A stretch of 14,796 bases of DNA from Pseudomonadota bacterium (GTDB lineage Bacteria > Pseudomonadota > Alphaproteobacteria > Azospirillales > Azospirillaceae): assembly GCA_023411035.1 (NCBI GenBank), contig JAEYPE010000267.1, positions 1 through 14,796 on the forward strand. Direction: 5' to 3'. Made by a program: the position numbers and the translations under genes. The notes beneath the pieces were generated by a model. The model was not told the origin of the DNA. It made no database searches and saw nothing but the letters and a program-made list of their open reading frames with translations. How positions within the stretch are numbered: position 1 is the stretch's first letter; every line of letters begins with the position of its first letter. This document shows positions 1 to 5,951 of the stretch, piece by piece.

Positions 1-363
1 GCCGTGGCCTGGGACGGCGGGGCGGCGGCCTCGCGGGCGGTCGCGGCGGCGCTGCCGCTGCTGCAACGGGCCGGCAAGGTGGTCGTCCTGTCGGCGGAAG
101 TCGCCGATCCCGGACGCGCCGCCGATCCCGGCCGCCTGTCCGCCTATCTGGCCCTGCACGGCGTCGCGGCGTCCATCCGCAAGGTCGCGGCGTCGGGCCG
201 CGCGGTCGGGCGGGCCTTGCAGGACACGGCGAAGGAGGCCGGCTGCGACCTGCTGGTGATGGGCGCCTACGGCCACAGCCGGGTCCGGGAACGGGTGTGG
301 GGCGGGGTGACGCTGGATGTCCTGCGCGAGCCGCCCGGCATCCCCATTTTCATGGCGCACTGA
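1..363 (+). CDS. Universal stress protein (UspA family), C-terminal part
   Basis: The frame is open from the first base of the window, so the 5' end lies outside; the visible part is about 120 residues. It starts with a VAWDG segment, which in Usp proteins normally opens the domain (the adenine-contacting Asp region). It ends with the typical Usp C-terminus, DLLVMGAYGHSR followed by GG and a short hydrophobic strand. The GAYGH-X8-GG stretch corresponds to the family's G-2x-G-9x-G(S/T) nucleotide-binding loop, with the last Ser/Thr position less canonical here. If the VAWDG strand is the start of a second Usp domain, the full protein could be a tandem Usp. Usp proteins are cytosolic stress-response proteins; no specific substrate can be inferred. 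The two-component genes start only 36 bp downstream, so co-transcription is possible. The family call is firm, the exact role is unknown. Confidence 0.85.
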   Translation, partial: AVAWDGGAAASRAVAAALPLLQRAGKVVVLSAEVADPGRAADPGRLSAYLALHGVAASIRKVAASGRAVGRALQDTAKEAGCDLLVMGAYGHSRVRERVWGGVTLDVLREPPGIPIFMAH

Positions 364-399
364 TCGCGCGTGCCGGGTGAGGCACCTGGGAGACGGACC

Positions 400-1074
400 A
401 TGCGCATACTCGTCGTCGAGGACACCGAGGATCTGGCCGACGCCATCGTCCACCGGCTGCGCAAGCTGGGCTATGCCGTGGATTGGGCGCCGACCGGGGA
501 CGAGGCGGAGGAGCTGCTGCGCCAGGAGGCGTACCAGCTCGTCCTGCTCGACATCATGCTGCCGGGCGTGGACGGACAGACGTTGCTGAACCGCCTGCGC
601 CAGCGCCGGGACGCCACGCCGGTGCTGGTGATGACCGCCCGGTCCCAGGTGAACGTGCGGGTCGATCTGCTGGACCTCGGCGCCGACGACTTCATCGTGA
701 AGCCCTTCGATCTGCGCGAGCTGGAGGCCCGCTGCCGCGCCCTGCTGCGCCGCTCGCACGGCCTCGCCTCCTCCCGCACGCAGTTCGGCAATCTGGTCTT
801 CGACTCCGCGGCCAAGAAGGTGCTGGTGGATGGCCGGTCCGTCGATCTGGGCGGGCGCGAGTTCCGGCTTCTGGAACTGTTCCTCAGCAACCTGAACACC
901 GTCCTGTCGAAGGAGGAGCTGATGGACCGGCTGTTCAGCCTGGACCAGCCCACCGCGCTGAACGCCATCGAGTTGTATGTCTCCCGCCTCCGGCGCAAGC
1001 TGGAGGGCGCGTCGGTGGAAATCCGGACGGTTCGGGGGCTGGGCTATGTGGCGGAAGTGTGCACCGAAGGCTGA
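400..1074 (+). CDS. OmpR/TctD-type response regulator
   Basis: A 224-residue cytosolic response regulator. The receiver domain (about residues 1-115) opens with MRILVVEDTED, with the acidic pair E7/D8, the phospho-acceptor Asp51 in LLDIMLPG, Thr79 in VMTA and Lys101 in IVKPFD. A winged-helix DNA-binding domain of the OmpR/PhoB type follows (about 125-220), with LGGREFRLLELF and ending IRTVRGLGYVAEV. The ATG at 400 is preferred over an upstream in-frame GTG at 370, because the receiver domain conventionally begins at this MRILVVED and a GGGAGA ribosome binding site lies just before it. Its last 29 nt overlap the start of the kinase gene, the usual arrangement for a translationally coupled cognate pair. 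It should be phosphorylated by the downstream kinase and control an unknown, probably transport-related, regulon. Confidence 0.95.
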   Translation: MRILVVEDTEDLADAIVHRLRKLGYAVDWAPTGDEAEELLRQEAYQLVLLDIMLPGVDGQTLLNRLRQRRDATPVLVMTARSQVNVRVDLLDLGADDFIVKPFDLRELEARCRALLRRSHGLASSRTQFGNLVFDSAAKKVLVDGRSVDLGGREFRLLELFLSNLNTVLSKEELMDRLFSLDQPTALNAIELYVSRLRRKLEGASVEIRTVRGLGYVAEVCTEG

Positions 1075-3556
1075 GGGATTCTCGCTGCGCCGGCGGCTGT
1101 TCATCCGGCTGCTCGGCATTCTGGCCGTCCTGACCGCCGGCCTGTTCCTGTTCGTCAGCGCCTATGCCCAGCGGGCCGCCGATGCCGCCTTCGACCGGCT
1201 TCTGCTGGCGTCGGCCCTGTCCATCTCCGACACCGTCCGGGTGGAGGACGGGCACTTTTCCGTCAACCTGCCCTATTCGTCGCTGGGCATCCTGGCCCAG
1301 GCCCGGCGCGACCGCGTGTTCTACCGGATCACCGCACCCGACGGCGAGCTGGTCACCGGCTACCACGACCTGCCGGTGATGCCCGCGAAGGCCGGGAGCG
1401 ACGCCGCCCGCTTCGAGAACGCCGTCTATCGCGGCATGCCGGTGCGGGTCGCCATTCTCAAGCGGTTCGCCGCGCAACCCGATCTGAGCGGCTGGCTCAC
1501 CATCGCCGTCGCCCAGACCCGCGAGGAGCGCGGCGCGCTGGCCCGCGACATCCTGGCGAACGCCTTCCTTCCGATCGCCGTCACCGTCCTGGCGGCGGGC
1601 GGGCTGATCTGGTTCGGGGTGCGGCAGGCGCTGGCCCCGCTGGGCTCGCTGGAACGGATGATCCGCGAGCGGCAACCCCACGACTTCTCCCCCATCGCCA
1701 TGCCGCCGCCGCAGGAGGTGTCCCAGCTCGTCCAGGCGATCAACCAGCTGATGGCGCGGCTCAAATCCAACCTCGACACCATGCAGACCTTCCTGGCCGA
1801 CGCCGCCCACCAGATCCGCACGCCGCTGGCCAGCCTGCGCCTGCAAGCCGAACTCGCCATCGACGAGGACGATCCGGACGCCCTGCACCGCATCGCCCAG
1901 CGCGTGCACCGCAACGCGGTGGAGGCCAGCCAGCTCACCAGCCAGCTTCTCAACCACGCCATGGTGATCCACCGCGGCGAGGCGCAGAAGCCCGAGGACG
2001 TCGATCTCGGCGCCCTGCTGGAGCAGGTGTTCCAGCGCGCCAGGGCGGTGGCCGGGGACACGCCGATCCGCCTGGACATCGACCGCGCGGCGGAGCCCGC
2101 CACCATCCCCGGCGACGCGATCAGCCTGCGCGAGGCGCTGACCAACCTGCTCGACAACGCGGTCAAATACGCCGGTCCGTCCGGCCCCATCGACCTGTCG
2201 CTGACGCCCGTGCCGGACCGACGGGGCCTGCGCGTGGAGATCGCCGACCGCGGCCCCGGCGTGCCGGACACGGAGAAGCGCCGCGTGCTGGAGCGGTTCG
2301 GGCGCGGCAGTTCCGCCGCGGGGGTGGCGGGCAGCGGTCTGGGCCTCGCCATCGTGACCTCGGTGGTGGAGGCGCACGGGGCGGACTTCACCCTGCTCGA
2401 CCGCCCCGGCGGCGGGCTGATCGCGCGCATCGACTTTCCGGCGGCCAGCGGCGGCGGTGCGGCGGCGGGCGGAACCGCGGTGCGGGCCTTGCTGCCGCTG
2501 CTGGTTCTGTTCGTCCTGCTCTGGGCACCATGGGCGCAGGCGGCGCGGTTGCTCACCTACCCGGCGCCCGGCGACGAGCGGGAACGGCTGCGCATCCATT
2601 CGGCCACCGACCGGCAGGCTATCGAGCCGCTGGTCATCGACTTCCAGCGCATCCACCCGGACGTCACGGTCGAGTACCAGGACATGGACACCGCCGACCT
2701 CTACGCCGATGCGTTGGCCGGACCGGCCAGGGAGCCCGCGGCGGTGAAGCCCGACCTGCTCATCAGTTCCGCCGCCGATCTGCAGGTGAAGCTGGTCAAC
2801 GACGGCTACACGCAGCCCCACCGCTCCGCCCTGACGGACGGCCTGCCGGACTGGGCGAACTGGCGGGACGAGGCGTTCGGCTTCACCTTCGAACCCGCGG
2901 TGATCGCCTACAACCGCGACCTTCTGCCCGCCGATCAGGTCCCCCGCTCCCGCCCCGCCCTGATCCGGCTGCTGAAGGAGAATCCGGCGCGATTCAGCCG
3001 GCGGGTCGCCACCTACGACACGGCCGCCAGCGGCATCGGCTATCTGCTGGCCGCCCACGACGACCTGCTGTTCAGCCAGTTCTGGCAGCTCGTGGCGGTG
3101 ATGGGCAACGCCCAGGCGCGGCTGGCCTGCTGCTCCGGCGAGATCCTCGACATGGTGGAGCGGGGCGAGGTGCTGATCGCCTACAACGTGCTGGGCTCCT
3201 ACGCGCGGGCGCGGGCCGCGGCGGGGGCGCCCATCGGCATCGTGGTGCCGGAGGACTACACGCTGGTCATCTCCCGCGTGGCGGTGATCCCCAGGACGGC
3301 GCCCCGCCCGCAGCTTGCCGGCCAGTTCATCGACTATCTGCTGTCCCCGCGGGGTCAGGAGGTGGTGGCCGGCCGCTCCGCCCTCTACGCCATCTCCTCC
3401 GGCATCAAGCGGGAGGCGTCGGCGTCGGGCCTGCGCTCCAGCACGGCGGCGCCGCTGCACCCCATCGCGCTCAGCCCGGCCCTTCTGGTGTTCCTGGACC
3501 GGCTGAAACGGGAGCGGTTCCTGCAGCAATGGCAGTCGGCCATCCTGCTGCCCTGA
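1046..3556 (+). CDS. Sensor histidine kinase fused to a periplasmic solute-binding protein
   Basis: One uninterrupted 836-residue frame. Residues 18-38 are a first membrane helix and about 40-165 a periplasmic TctE-type sensor (2CSK_N-like) region. A second membrane helix follows at about 171-192, then a HAMP-like linker. The dimerisation domain has the phospho-acceptor His255 (AAHQIRTPLAS). The ATPase domain has the N-box (LLDNAVKYA, Asn371), a DRGPGVP box and GSGLGLAIV. The kinase would normally end near residue 470. Instead, a Gly/Ala linker leads to a hydrophobic stretch (about 482-499) ending in AQA, like a signal peptide with a signal-peptidase I site. A family-1 (iron/phosphoglycerate-type) binding-protein module of about 335 residues follows. 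By topology it would face the periplasm. Known analogue in parts: the separate PgtB kinase and PgtC binding protein of Salmonella. The ATG at 1046 is chosen because it overlaps the regulator gene by 29 nt and leaves a short N-tail before the first helix. The PBP may act as the ligand sensor; it may stay tethered or be clipped. Confidence 0.9.
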   Translation: MWRKCAPKAEGFSLRRRLFIRLLGILAVLTAGLFLFVSAYAQRAADAAFDRLLLASALSISDTVRVEDGHFSVNLPYSSLGILAQARRDRVFYRITAPDGELVTGYHDLPVMPAKAGSDAARFENAVYRGMPVRVAILKRFAAQPDLSGWLTIAVAQTREERGALARDILANAFLPIAVTVLAAGGLIWFGVRQALAPLGSLERMIRERQPHDFSPIAMPPPQEVSQLVQAINQLMARLKSNLDTMQTFLADAAHQIRTPLASLRLQAELAIDEDDPDALHRIAQRVHRNAVEASQLTSQLLNHAMVIHRGEAQKPEDVDLGALLEQVFQRARAVAGDTPIRLDIDRAAEPATIPGDAISLREALTNLLDNAVKYAGPSGPIDLSLTPVPDRRGLRVEIADRGPGVPDTEKRRVLERFGRGSSAAGVAGSGLGLAIVTSVVEAHGADFTLLDRPGGGLIARIDFPAASGGGAAAGGTAVRALLPLLVLFVLLWAPWAQAARLLTYPAPGDERERLRIHSATDRQAIEPLVIDFQRIHPDVTVEYQDMDTADLYADALAGPAREPAAVKPDLLISSAADLQVKLVNDGYTQPHRSALTDGLPDWANWRDEAFGFTFEPAVIAYNRDLLPADQVPRSRPALIRLLKENPARFSRRVATYDTAASGIGYLLAAHDDLLFSQFWQLVAVMGNAQARLACCSGEILDMVERGEVLIAYNVLGSYARARAAAGAPIGIVVPEDYTLVISRVAVIPRTAPRPQLAGQFIDYLLSPRGQEVVAGRSALYAISSGIKREASASGLRSSTAAPLHPIALSPALLVFLDRLKRERFLQQWQSAILLP

Positions 3557-3578
3557 GCCGCCTCCCCCCGCGCGGCTC
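3555..3578 (+). terminator. Possible stem-loop terminator after the kinase fusion
   Basis: A perfect 7-bp inverted repeat, GAGCCGC with GCGGCTC, has a 10-nt C-rich loop and begins inside the stop codon. No T-run follows, so termination is uncertain; it may only stabilise the 3' end. Confidence 0.25.
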
Positions 3579-3790
3579 TCGCGCCAACCGGAGGATTGCG
3601 CCGACGCGGCGGGCGGACCTTTGGCATTCGACAATCAAAAGAATAAACATCCGTCACTTCGTGGATGGCAATGGAATCAAGTTAATCAAGAGGGAGGTTT
3701 TATCCGAATCCCTATCCACCAATGCGGAATTAACTACATACGCATGCCATTTTAGGGATGCATTCCAAACCAGTTGACTACAAATACGAG

Positions 3791-3810
3791 ATATACGCTT
3801 GAGCATATAT
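3791..3810. promoter_or_regulatory. 20-bp dyad, candidate operator
   Basis: The arms ATATACGCT and AGCATATAT surround a TG centre; 8 of 9 arm positions pair. The size is that of a typical dimeric HTH operator. It overlaps the -35 hexamer of the promoter at 3799-3827, a position suited to activation or repression. Its core ACGCTTGAGCATA recurs with one change at 5817-5829, in front of the transporter operon. The cognate protein is unknown; the nearby LuxR-type regulator is the obvious candidate by inference. Confidence 0.45.
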
Positions 3811-3827
3811 ACAACCGGCACTATGAT
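3799..3827 (+). promoter_or_regulatory. Sigma70-type promoter
   Basis: TTGAGC (3799-3804) and TATGAT (3822-3827) are separated by exactly 17 nt, matching 4/6 and 5/6 of the consensus. Transcription would start near 3834, shortly before the strong ribosome binding site AGGAGGGG at 3842-3849 and the ATG at 3853. The fit in an AT-rich gap makes this the best promoter in the window. Confidence 0.55.
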
Positions 3828-3852
3828 ACACCCCGGTGTGCAGGAGGGGCGC

Positions 3853-4101
3853 ATGGCGGGCCTGTTGCAGGAGCTTACGGGGCGCACTGCGCGCACGAAC
3901 GCAGCCTTGGCGGTTTGCCCACGGCGGCATGCGGGTGGCATCCGGATCATGCCGAACGGCGCGGAGCACAGGCGCCGGCCGGCGGGACACCGCCAATCAG
4001 GACACCTCCCGCTTGAACCCGACCGGCCTCCCGGCGGCCGCCGTTTCGCTGCGGGGCACGGGCCGGCGTTTTCGGGCGGAGGCATTCGAGAACCGACGTG
4101 A
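3853..4101 (+). pseudogene. Decayed paralogue of the PAS-LuxR regulator (start only), or 82-aa ORF
   Basis: The ATG follows AGGAGGGG by 3 nt, the same ribosome binding site and spacing as in front of the intact regulator gene at 4701. The first residues, MAGLLQELTGRT, align without gaps to MSDLVQDLSGRA of that regulator. Over 22 residues there are 10 identities plus E/D, T/S, L/V and V/I exchanges. After about residue 23 the frame becomes rich in Arg, Pro, His and Gly (typical of out-of-frame reading of high-GC DNA) and stops at 4101. Another frame runs on to 4117. The likeliest reading is a duplicated regulator gene that lost its body by frameshift and deletion but kept promoter, ribosome binding site and first codons. 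A functional short peptide cannot be excluded. Confidence 0.5.
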
Positions 4102-4132
4102 AACCATCCCCTTTTGAAAAGGATCATTGAGA

Positions 4133-4540
4133 ATGAACGACAATATCGAACGCGCCTCGACCGTGCAGCCGGCGAACCTCGACCTTTCCTTCATCAACAA
4201 GCGGCTCGAACTGGCCGGCTACACGGCGGATCAGGCCGCGGAGTCGGTCGAAGCCTACCGTCAGTTCCTCGTCGTGGTGGCGGCCAAGCCGAACCTGATC
4301 CTGGTGCCGACGAAGGCGGCGGATGCGGCGTGGCACGAGCACATCCTGTTCATGGACCGCTACGAGGCGGACATGATGCGGCTGGTCGGCGGCCGGGTCT
4401 GCCACCATCCGGACGCCCCCGACGCCGCGGTCTGGCAGAAGGCCGTCGCCAACACCCAGGACGCCTTCCGGACGACGCTCGGCGTGGAGCTTCAAATGGA
4501 AGAACTCGCCGGCTGCTTCCTCACGGTCGAGGCGGCCTGA
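4133..4540 (+). CDS. Small GRDP-like (glycine-rich-domain-protein-like, WHxH motif) protein
   Basis: A 135-residue cytosolic-looking protein with no signal peptide or membrane helix. An N-terminal helical part (LDLSFINKRLELAGYTAD) precedes a conserved block. The block holds VPTKAADAAWHEHILFMD (about residues 62-79), then RYEADMMRLVG and VCHHP. A D-x-x-WHxHI...Y...G..HHP pattern is characteristic of the GRDP-like/DUF1399 family, which in bacteria often occurs as short stand-alone proteins of this size. Its biochemical function is unknown; the His/Cys cluster could bind metal (inference). The start at ATG 4133 is preferred over TTG 4127 because AAAGGA lies 9 nt upstream. It sits between the decayed and the intact LuxR-type genes on the same strand, which suggests it belongs to the same regulated response. 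Confidence 0.65.
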   Translation: MNDNIERASTVQPANLDLSFINKRLELAGYTADQAAESVEAYRQFLVVVAAKPNLILVPTKAADAAWHEHILFMDRYEADMMRLVGGRVCHHPDAPDAAVWQKAVANTQDAFRTTLGVELQMEELAGCFLTVEAA

Positions 4541-4545
4541 GCGCC

Positions 4546-4557
4546 ATACGATCGTAT
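4546..4557. promoter_or_regulatory. Perfect 12-bp palindrome upstream of the regulator gene
   Basis: ATACGATCGTAT starts 5 nt after the stop codon of the small GRDP-like gene and about 145 nt before the regulator start. It lies in a locally AT-richer patch; TTGCAT at 4564-4569 with GCTAAA 17 nt later is a weak possible promoter just downstream. Candidate operator for autoregulation; no T-run, so not a terminator. Confidence 0.35.
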
Positions 4558-4622
4558 TGGACGTTGCATAATGCGGTCTGTTTGTTGCTAAATCCGTTCG
4601 AACAGCAGGTCGTTCCGAGGGT

Positions 4623-4662
4623 GCCCCTCCGGTCGGCGGTCCAGGCCGCGGGTCGGAGGGGC
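4623..4662 (+). other. Stem-loop in the leader of the regulator gene
   Basis: A perfect 9-bp inverted repeat, GCCCCTCCG with CGGAGGGGC, encloses 22 nt and lies 38 nt before the regulator ATG. There is no T-run after it. It could mark the 3' end of the upstream transcript or act as an RNA structure controlling access to the ribosome binding site, since its GGAGGGG arm resembles the real site at 4690-4697. Confidence 0.35.
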
Positions 4663-4700
4663 GGCCCGTCAACCTTGGCAACGGGAGGGAGGAGGGGTTG

Positions 4701-5756
4701 ATGTCCGATCTGGTCCAAGATCTTTCCGGCCGCGCCAGGGACATGAACGCCGGGCTTGCCATCTTCGACAAGAGCGACACGCTCCTTGCGACCAACGACA
4801 AGCAGAAGACGATCTATCCCTTCATCGACTACTCACGCTCGGTCACGTTCCGCGACATCGTGTGGGAATGCGTGAAGCATAAGAAATTCGGATCGGACAG
4901 CATTTATTCCGACCCGGACCGGTGGATCGGCTATGCCGAAAATCTCCGCCGGTTCAACCGGTTCTGGCAGTCCTTCACGCTCCATTCCGATGGGCGGGTC
5001 ATCGAGATCACGTATGAGAGGCTGGATGACACGGACGGCTGGTGGTACCAGATCCGCCGCGACGTCACCAGCAACTTCCTGGAGAGTTTCCGGGGCGGCT
5101 TCGACAGCCTGATCTCCCTGAACGGCAGCAGCGCCCTGCCGCAGCCGAGCCAGTCCGCCTTCGTCGTACGGCTTCTCGACGCCCTGCCCTACCCGGCGGC
5201 GTTGCTGACGCCGCGCTGCCAGGTCATCGACGGCAACCAGTCCTTCATCTCCATCCTGTCGCGGGGGGATGGGCTCGCCGTGGTCGGTGGACGGCTGTGC
5301 ATCCCGGACGCGCCCACCGAACAGGCGGAACTGGCCAAGCGGGCCGCCGGCTTCTTCCGCCGCCGCGCCCGCACGCCGATCACGTTGCGCGTGTCGCGGA
5401 TGGACCAGCCGGCCCCCTACTTCGCCACCCTGTCGGAGCCGCCGGCCCGCAGCATCGGAAGCGACGGCCCGATGAACGGCATCCTTCTTCTGACCCTCGT
5501 CGATCCGGACATGCTGCCCACGGTGTCGCCGCGCGCCGTCGCCGATCTTCTCCAGATCACCGGCTCGGAGGCCGAGATCGCGCTGGCCCTGTGTTCCGGG
5601 CGGAGCGTGGACGAAATCGCCGAAGACCGCGGGGTGGAACGGCGCACCGTGTACAATCAGGTTTCGTCCATCCTGGGCAAGACGGGGTTGCGCAACCAGG
5701 CGGGAATCGTGCGTCAGGTGACGACGATCTGCTGGCATTTCGGATCGCGCGCCTAA
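4701..5756 (+). CDS. LuxR-type transcriptional regulator with PAS-like sensor region
   Basis: A 351-residue cytosolic regulator. The N-terminal region (about 1-130) resembles a PAS domain of the kind that opens with NAGLAIFDKSDTLL and ends ERLDDTDGWWYQIRRDVT. A second PAS-like segment starts near residue 154 (VVRLLDALPYPAALLTP...VIDGNQSF). The C-terminus (about 287-345) is a LuxR/GerE helix-turn-helix, with the pattern TGSEAEIALALCSGRSVDEIA, then RRTVYNQVSSILGKTG and the usual NQAGIVR end. There is no autoinducer-binding domain or receiver Asp, so the ligand is likely a small molecule or redox/energy cue sensed by PAS (inference). ATG 4701 follows GGGAGGGAGGAGGGG with ideal spacing; the adjacent TTG at 4698 is less likely. 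It lies directly upstream of the transporter operon and is its probable regulator. Confidence 0.88.
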   Translation: MSDLVQDLSGRARDMNAGLAIFDKSDTLLATNDKQKTIYPFIDYSRSVTFRDIVWECVKHKKFGSDSIYSDPDRWIGYAENLRRFNRFWQSFTLHSDGRVIEITYERLDDTDGWWYQIRRDVTSNFLESFRGGFDSLISLNGSSALPQPSQSAFVVRLLDALPYPAALLTPRCQVIDGNQSFISILSRGDGLAVVGGRLCIPDAPTEQAELAKRAAGFFRRRARTPITLRVSRMDQPAPYFATLSEPPARSIGSDGPMNGILLLTLVDPDMLPTVSPRAVADLLQITGSEAEIALALCSGRSVDEIAEDRGVERRTVYNQVSSILGKTGLRNQAGIVRQVTTICWHFGSRA

Positions 5757-5806
5757 TCGAATACAGGTATGGTGCCTGCCGCATCACCGATGGCGTGAAT
5801 ATCTGG

Positions 5807-5834
5807 ATATGAGTGCACGCTTGTGCATACATAT
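5807..5834. promoter_or_regulatory. 28-bp imperfect dyad upstream of the ABC operon
   Basis: Left arm ATATGagTGCAC and right arm GTGCAtaCATAT flank a GCTT centre; 10 of 12 arm positions pair, including a perfect TGCAC/GTGCA core. It contains ACGCTTGTGCATA (5817-5829), 12/13 identical to the element at 3795-3807. It lies about 120 nt before the binding-protein start. Likely operator, probably for the adjacent LuxR-type regulator (inference). Confidence 0.5.
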
Positions 5835-5905
5835 GGAGGAAGTCCGGCGCAGCTCCGGCTCCGCCCTGGCCCGAGGCCGTGAAGGAGGCAGGCTCGTCTG
5901 GTTTT

Positions 5906-5933
5906 CCCGCCACTCGGCCCCCGCCACTCGGCC
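5906..5933. repeat. Two tandem copies of a 14-bp unit
   Basis: CCCGCCACTCGGCC occurs twice head to tail (5906-5919 and 5920-5933), just before the binding-protein start. Probably a slippage duplication in the leader; it also removes any clear ribosome binding site from this position. Confidence 0.8.
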
Positions 5934-5951
5934 AACATCCTGCAACGTCCC

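Larger units (their letters stand above)
3600..3840. other. AT-rich intergenic stretch between the kinase fusion and the next genes
   Basis: Composition drops to roughly 45% GC by eye, against about 70% in the neighbouring genes. I see no convincing protein here on either strand. Two AATCAAG copies separated by 2 nt lie near 3675-3690, and GCATGC and ATGCAT hexamers lie near 3742-3762. The right end carries the dyad and promoter listed separately. The stretch may be a promoter/regulatory island or a scar of past insertion or deletion; the sequence does not decide. Confidence 0.5.

Noticed and set aside
370..399. Earlier GTG start for the response regulator.
   Set aside because: Ten extra residues precede the standard MRILVVED start and the ribosome binding site is in front of the ATG at 400.
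977..1045. Earlier ATG/GTG starts for the kinase fusion inside the regulator gene.
   Set aside because: They would add a 23-residue basic tail of shadow-like composition before the first membrane helix; ATG 1046 gives the usual short overlap.
2480..3556. Binding-protein module as an independent gene starting at GTG 2480.
   Set aside because: No stop codon ends the kinase frame before it and there is no good ribosome binding site. Independent internal initiation is possible but not supported; the fusion reading is kept.
935..3634. Long open frame on the - strand opposite the kinase fusion (about 900 codons), and similar frames opposite the glycosyltransferases.
   Set aside because: Composition is Arg/Gly/Gln/His-rich with no domain motif. 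This is the usual antisense shadow of a codon-biased high-GC gene.
3774..3797. TTGACT at 3774 as a -35 hexamer.
   Set aside because: The TATACG that could serve as -10 is only 12 nt away, too close. The TTGAGC/TATGAT pair with 17 nt is better.
5836..5951. GGAAGTCCGGCGCAGCTCCGG followed by CCGCCACT looks at first like part of a cobalamin riboswitch.
   Set aside because: The core spacing, the GCCACTGTGA segment and the conserved B12 box (AGCCAGGAGACC-like) are absent, and the CCGCCACT copies come from a 14-bp tandem duplication. A covariance-model search would settle it.
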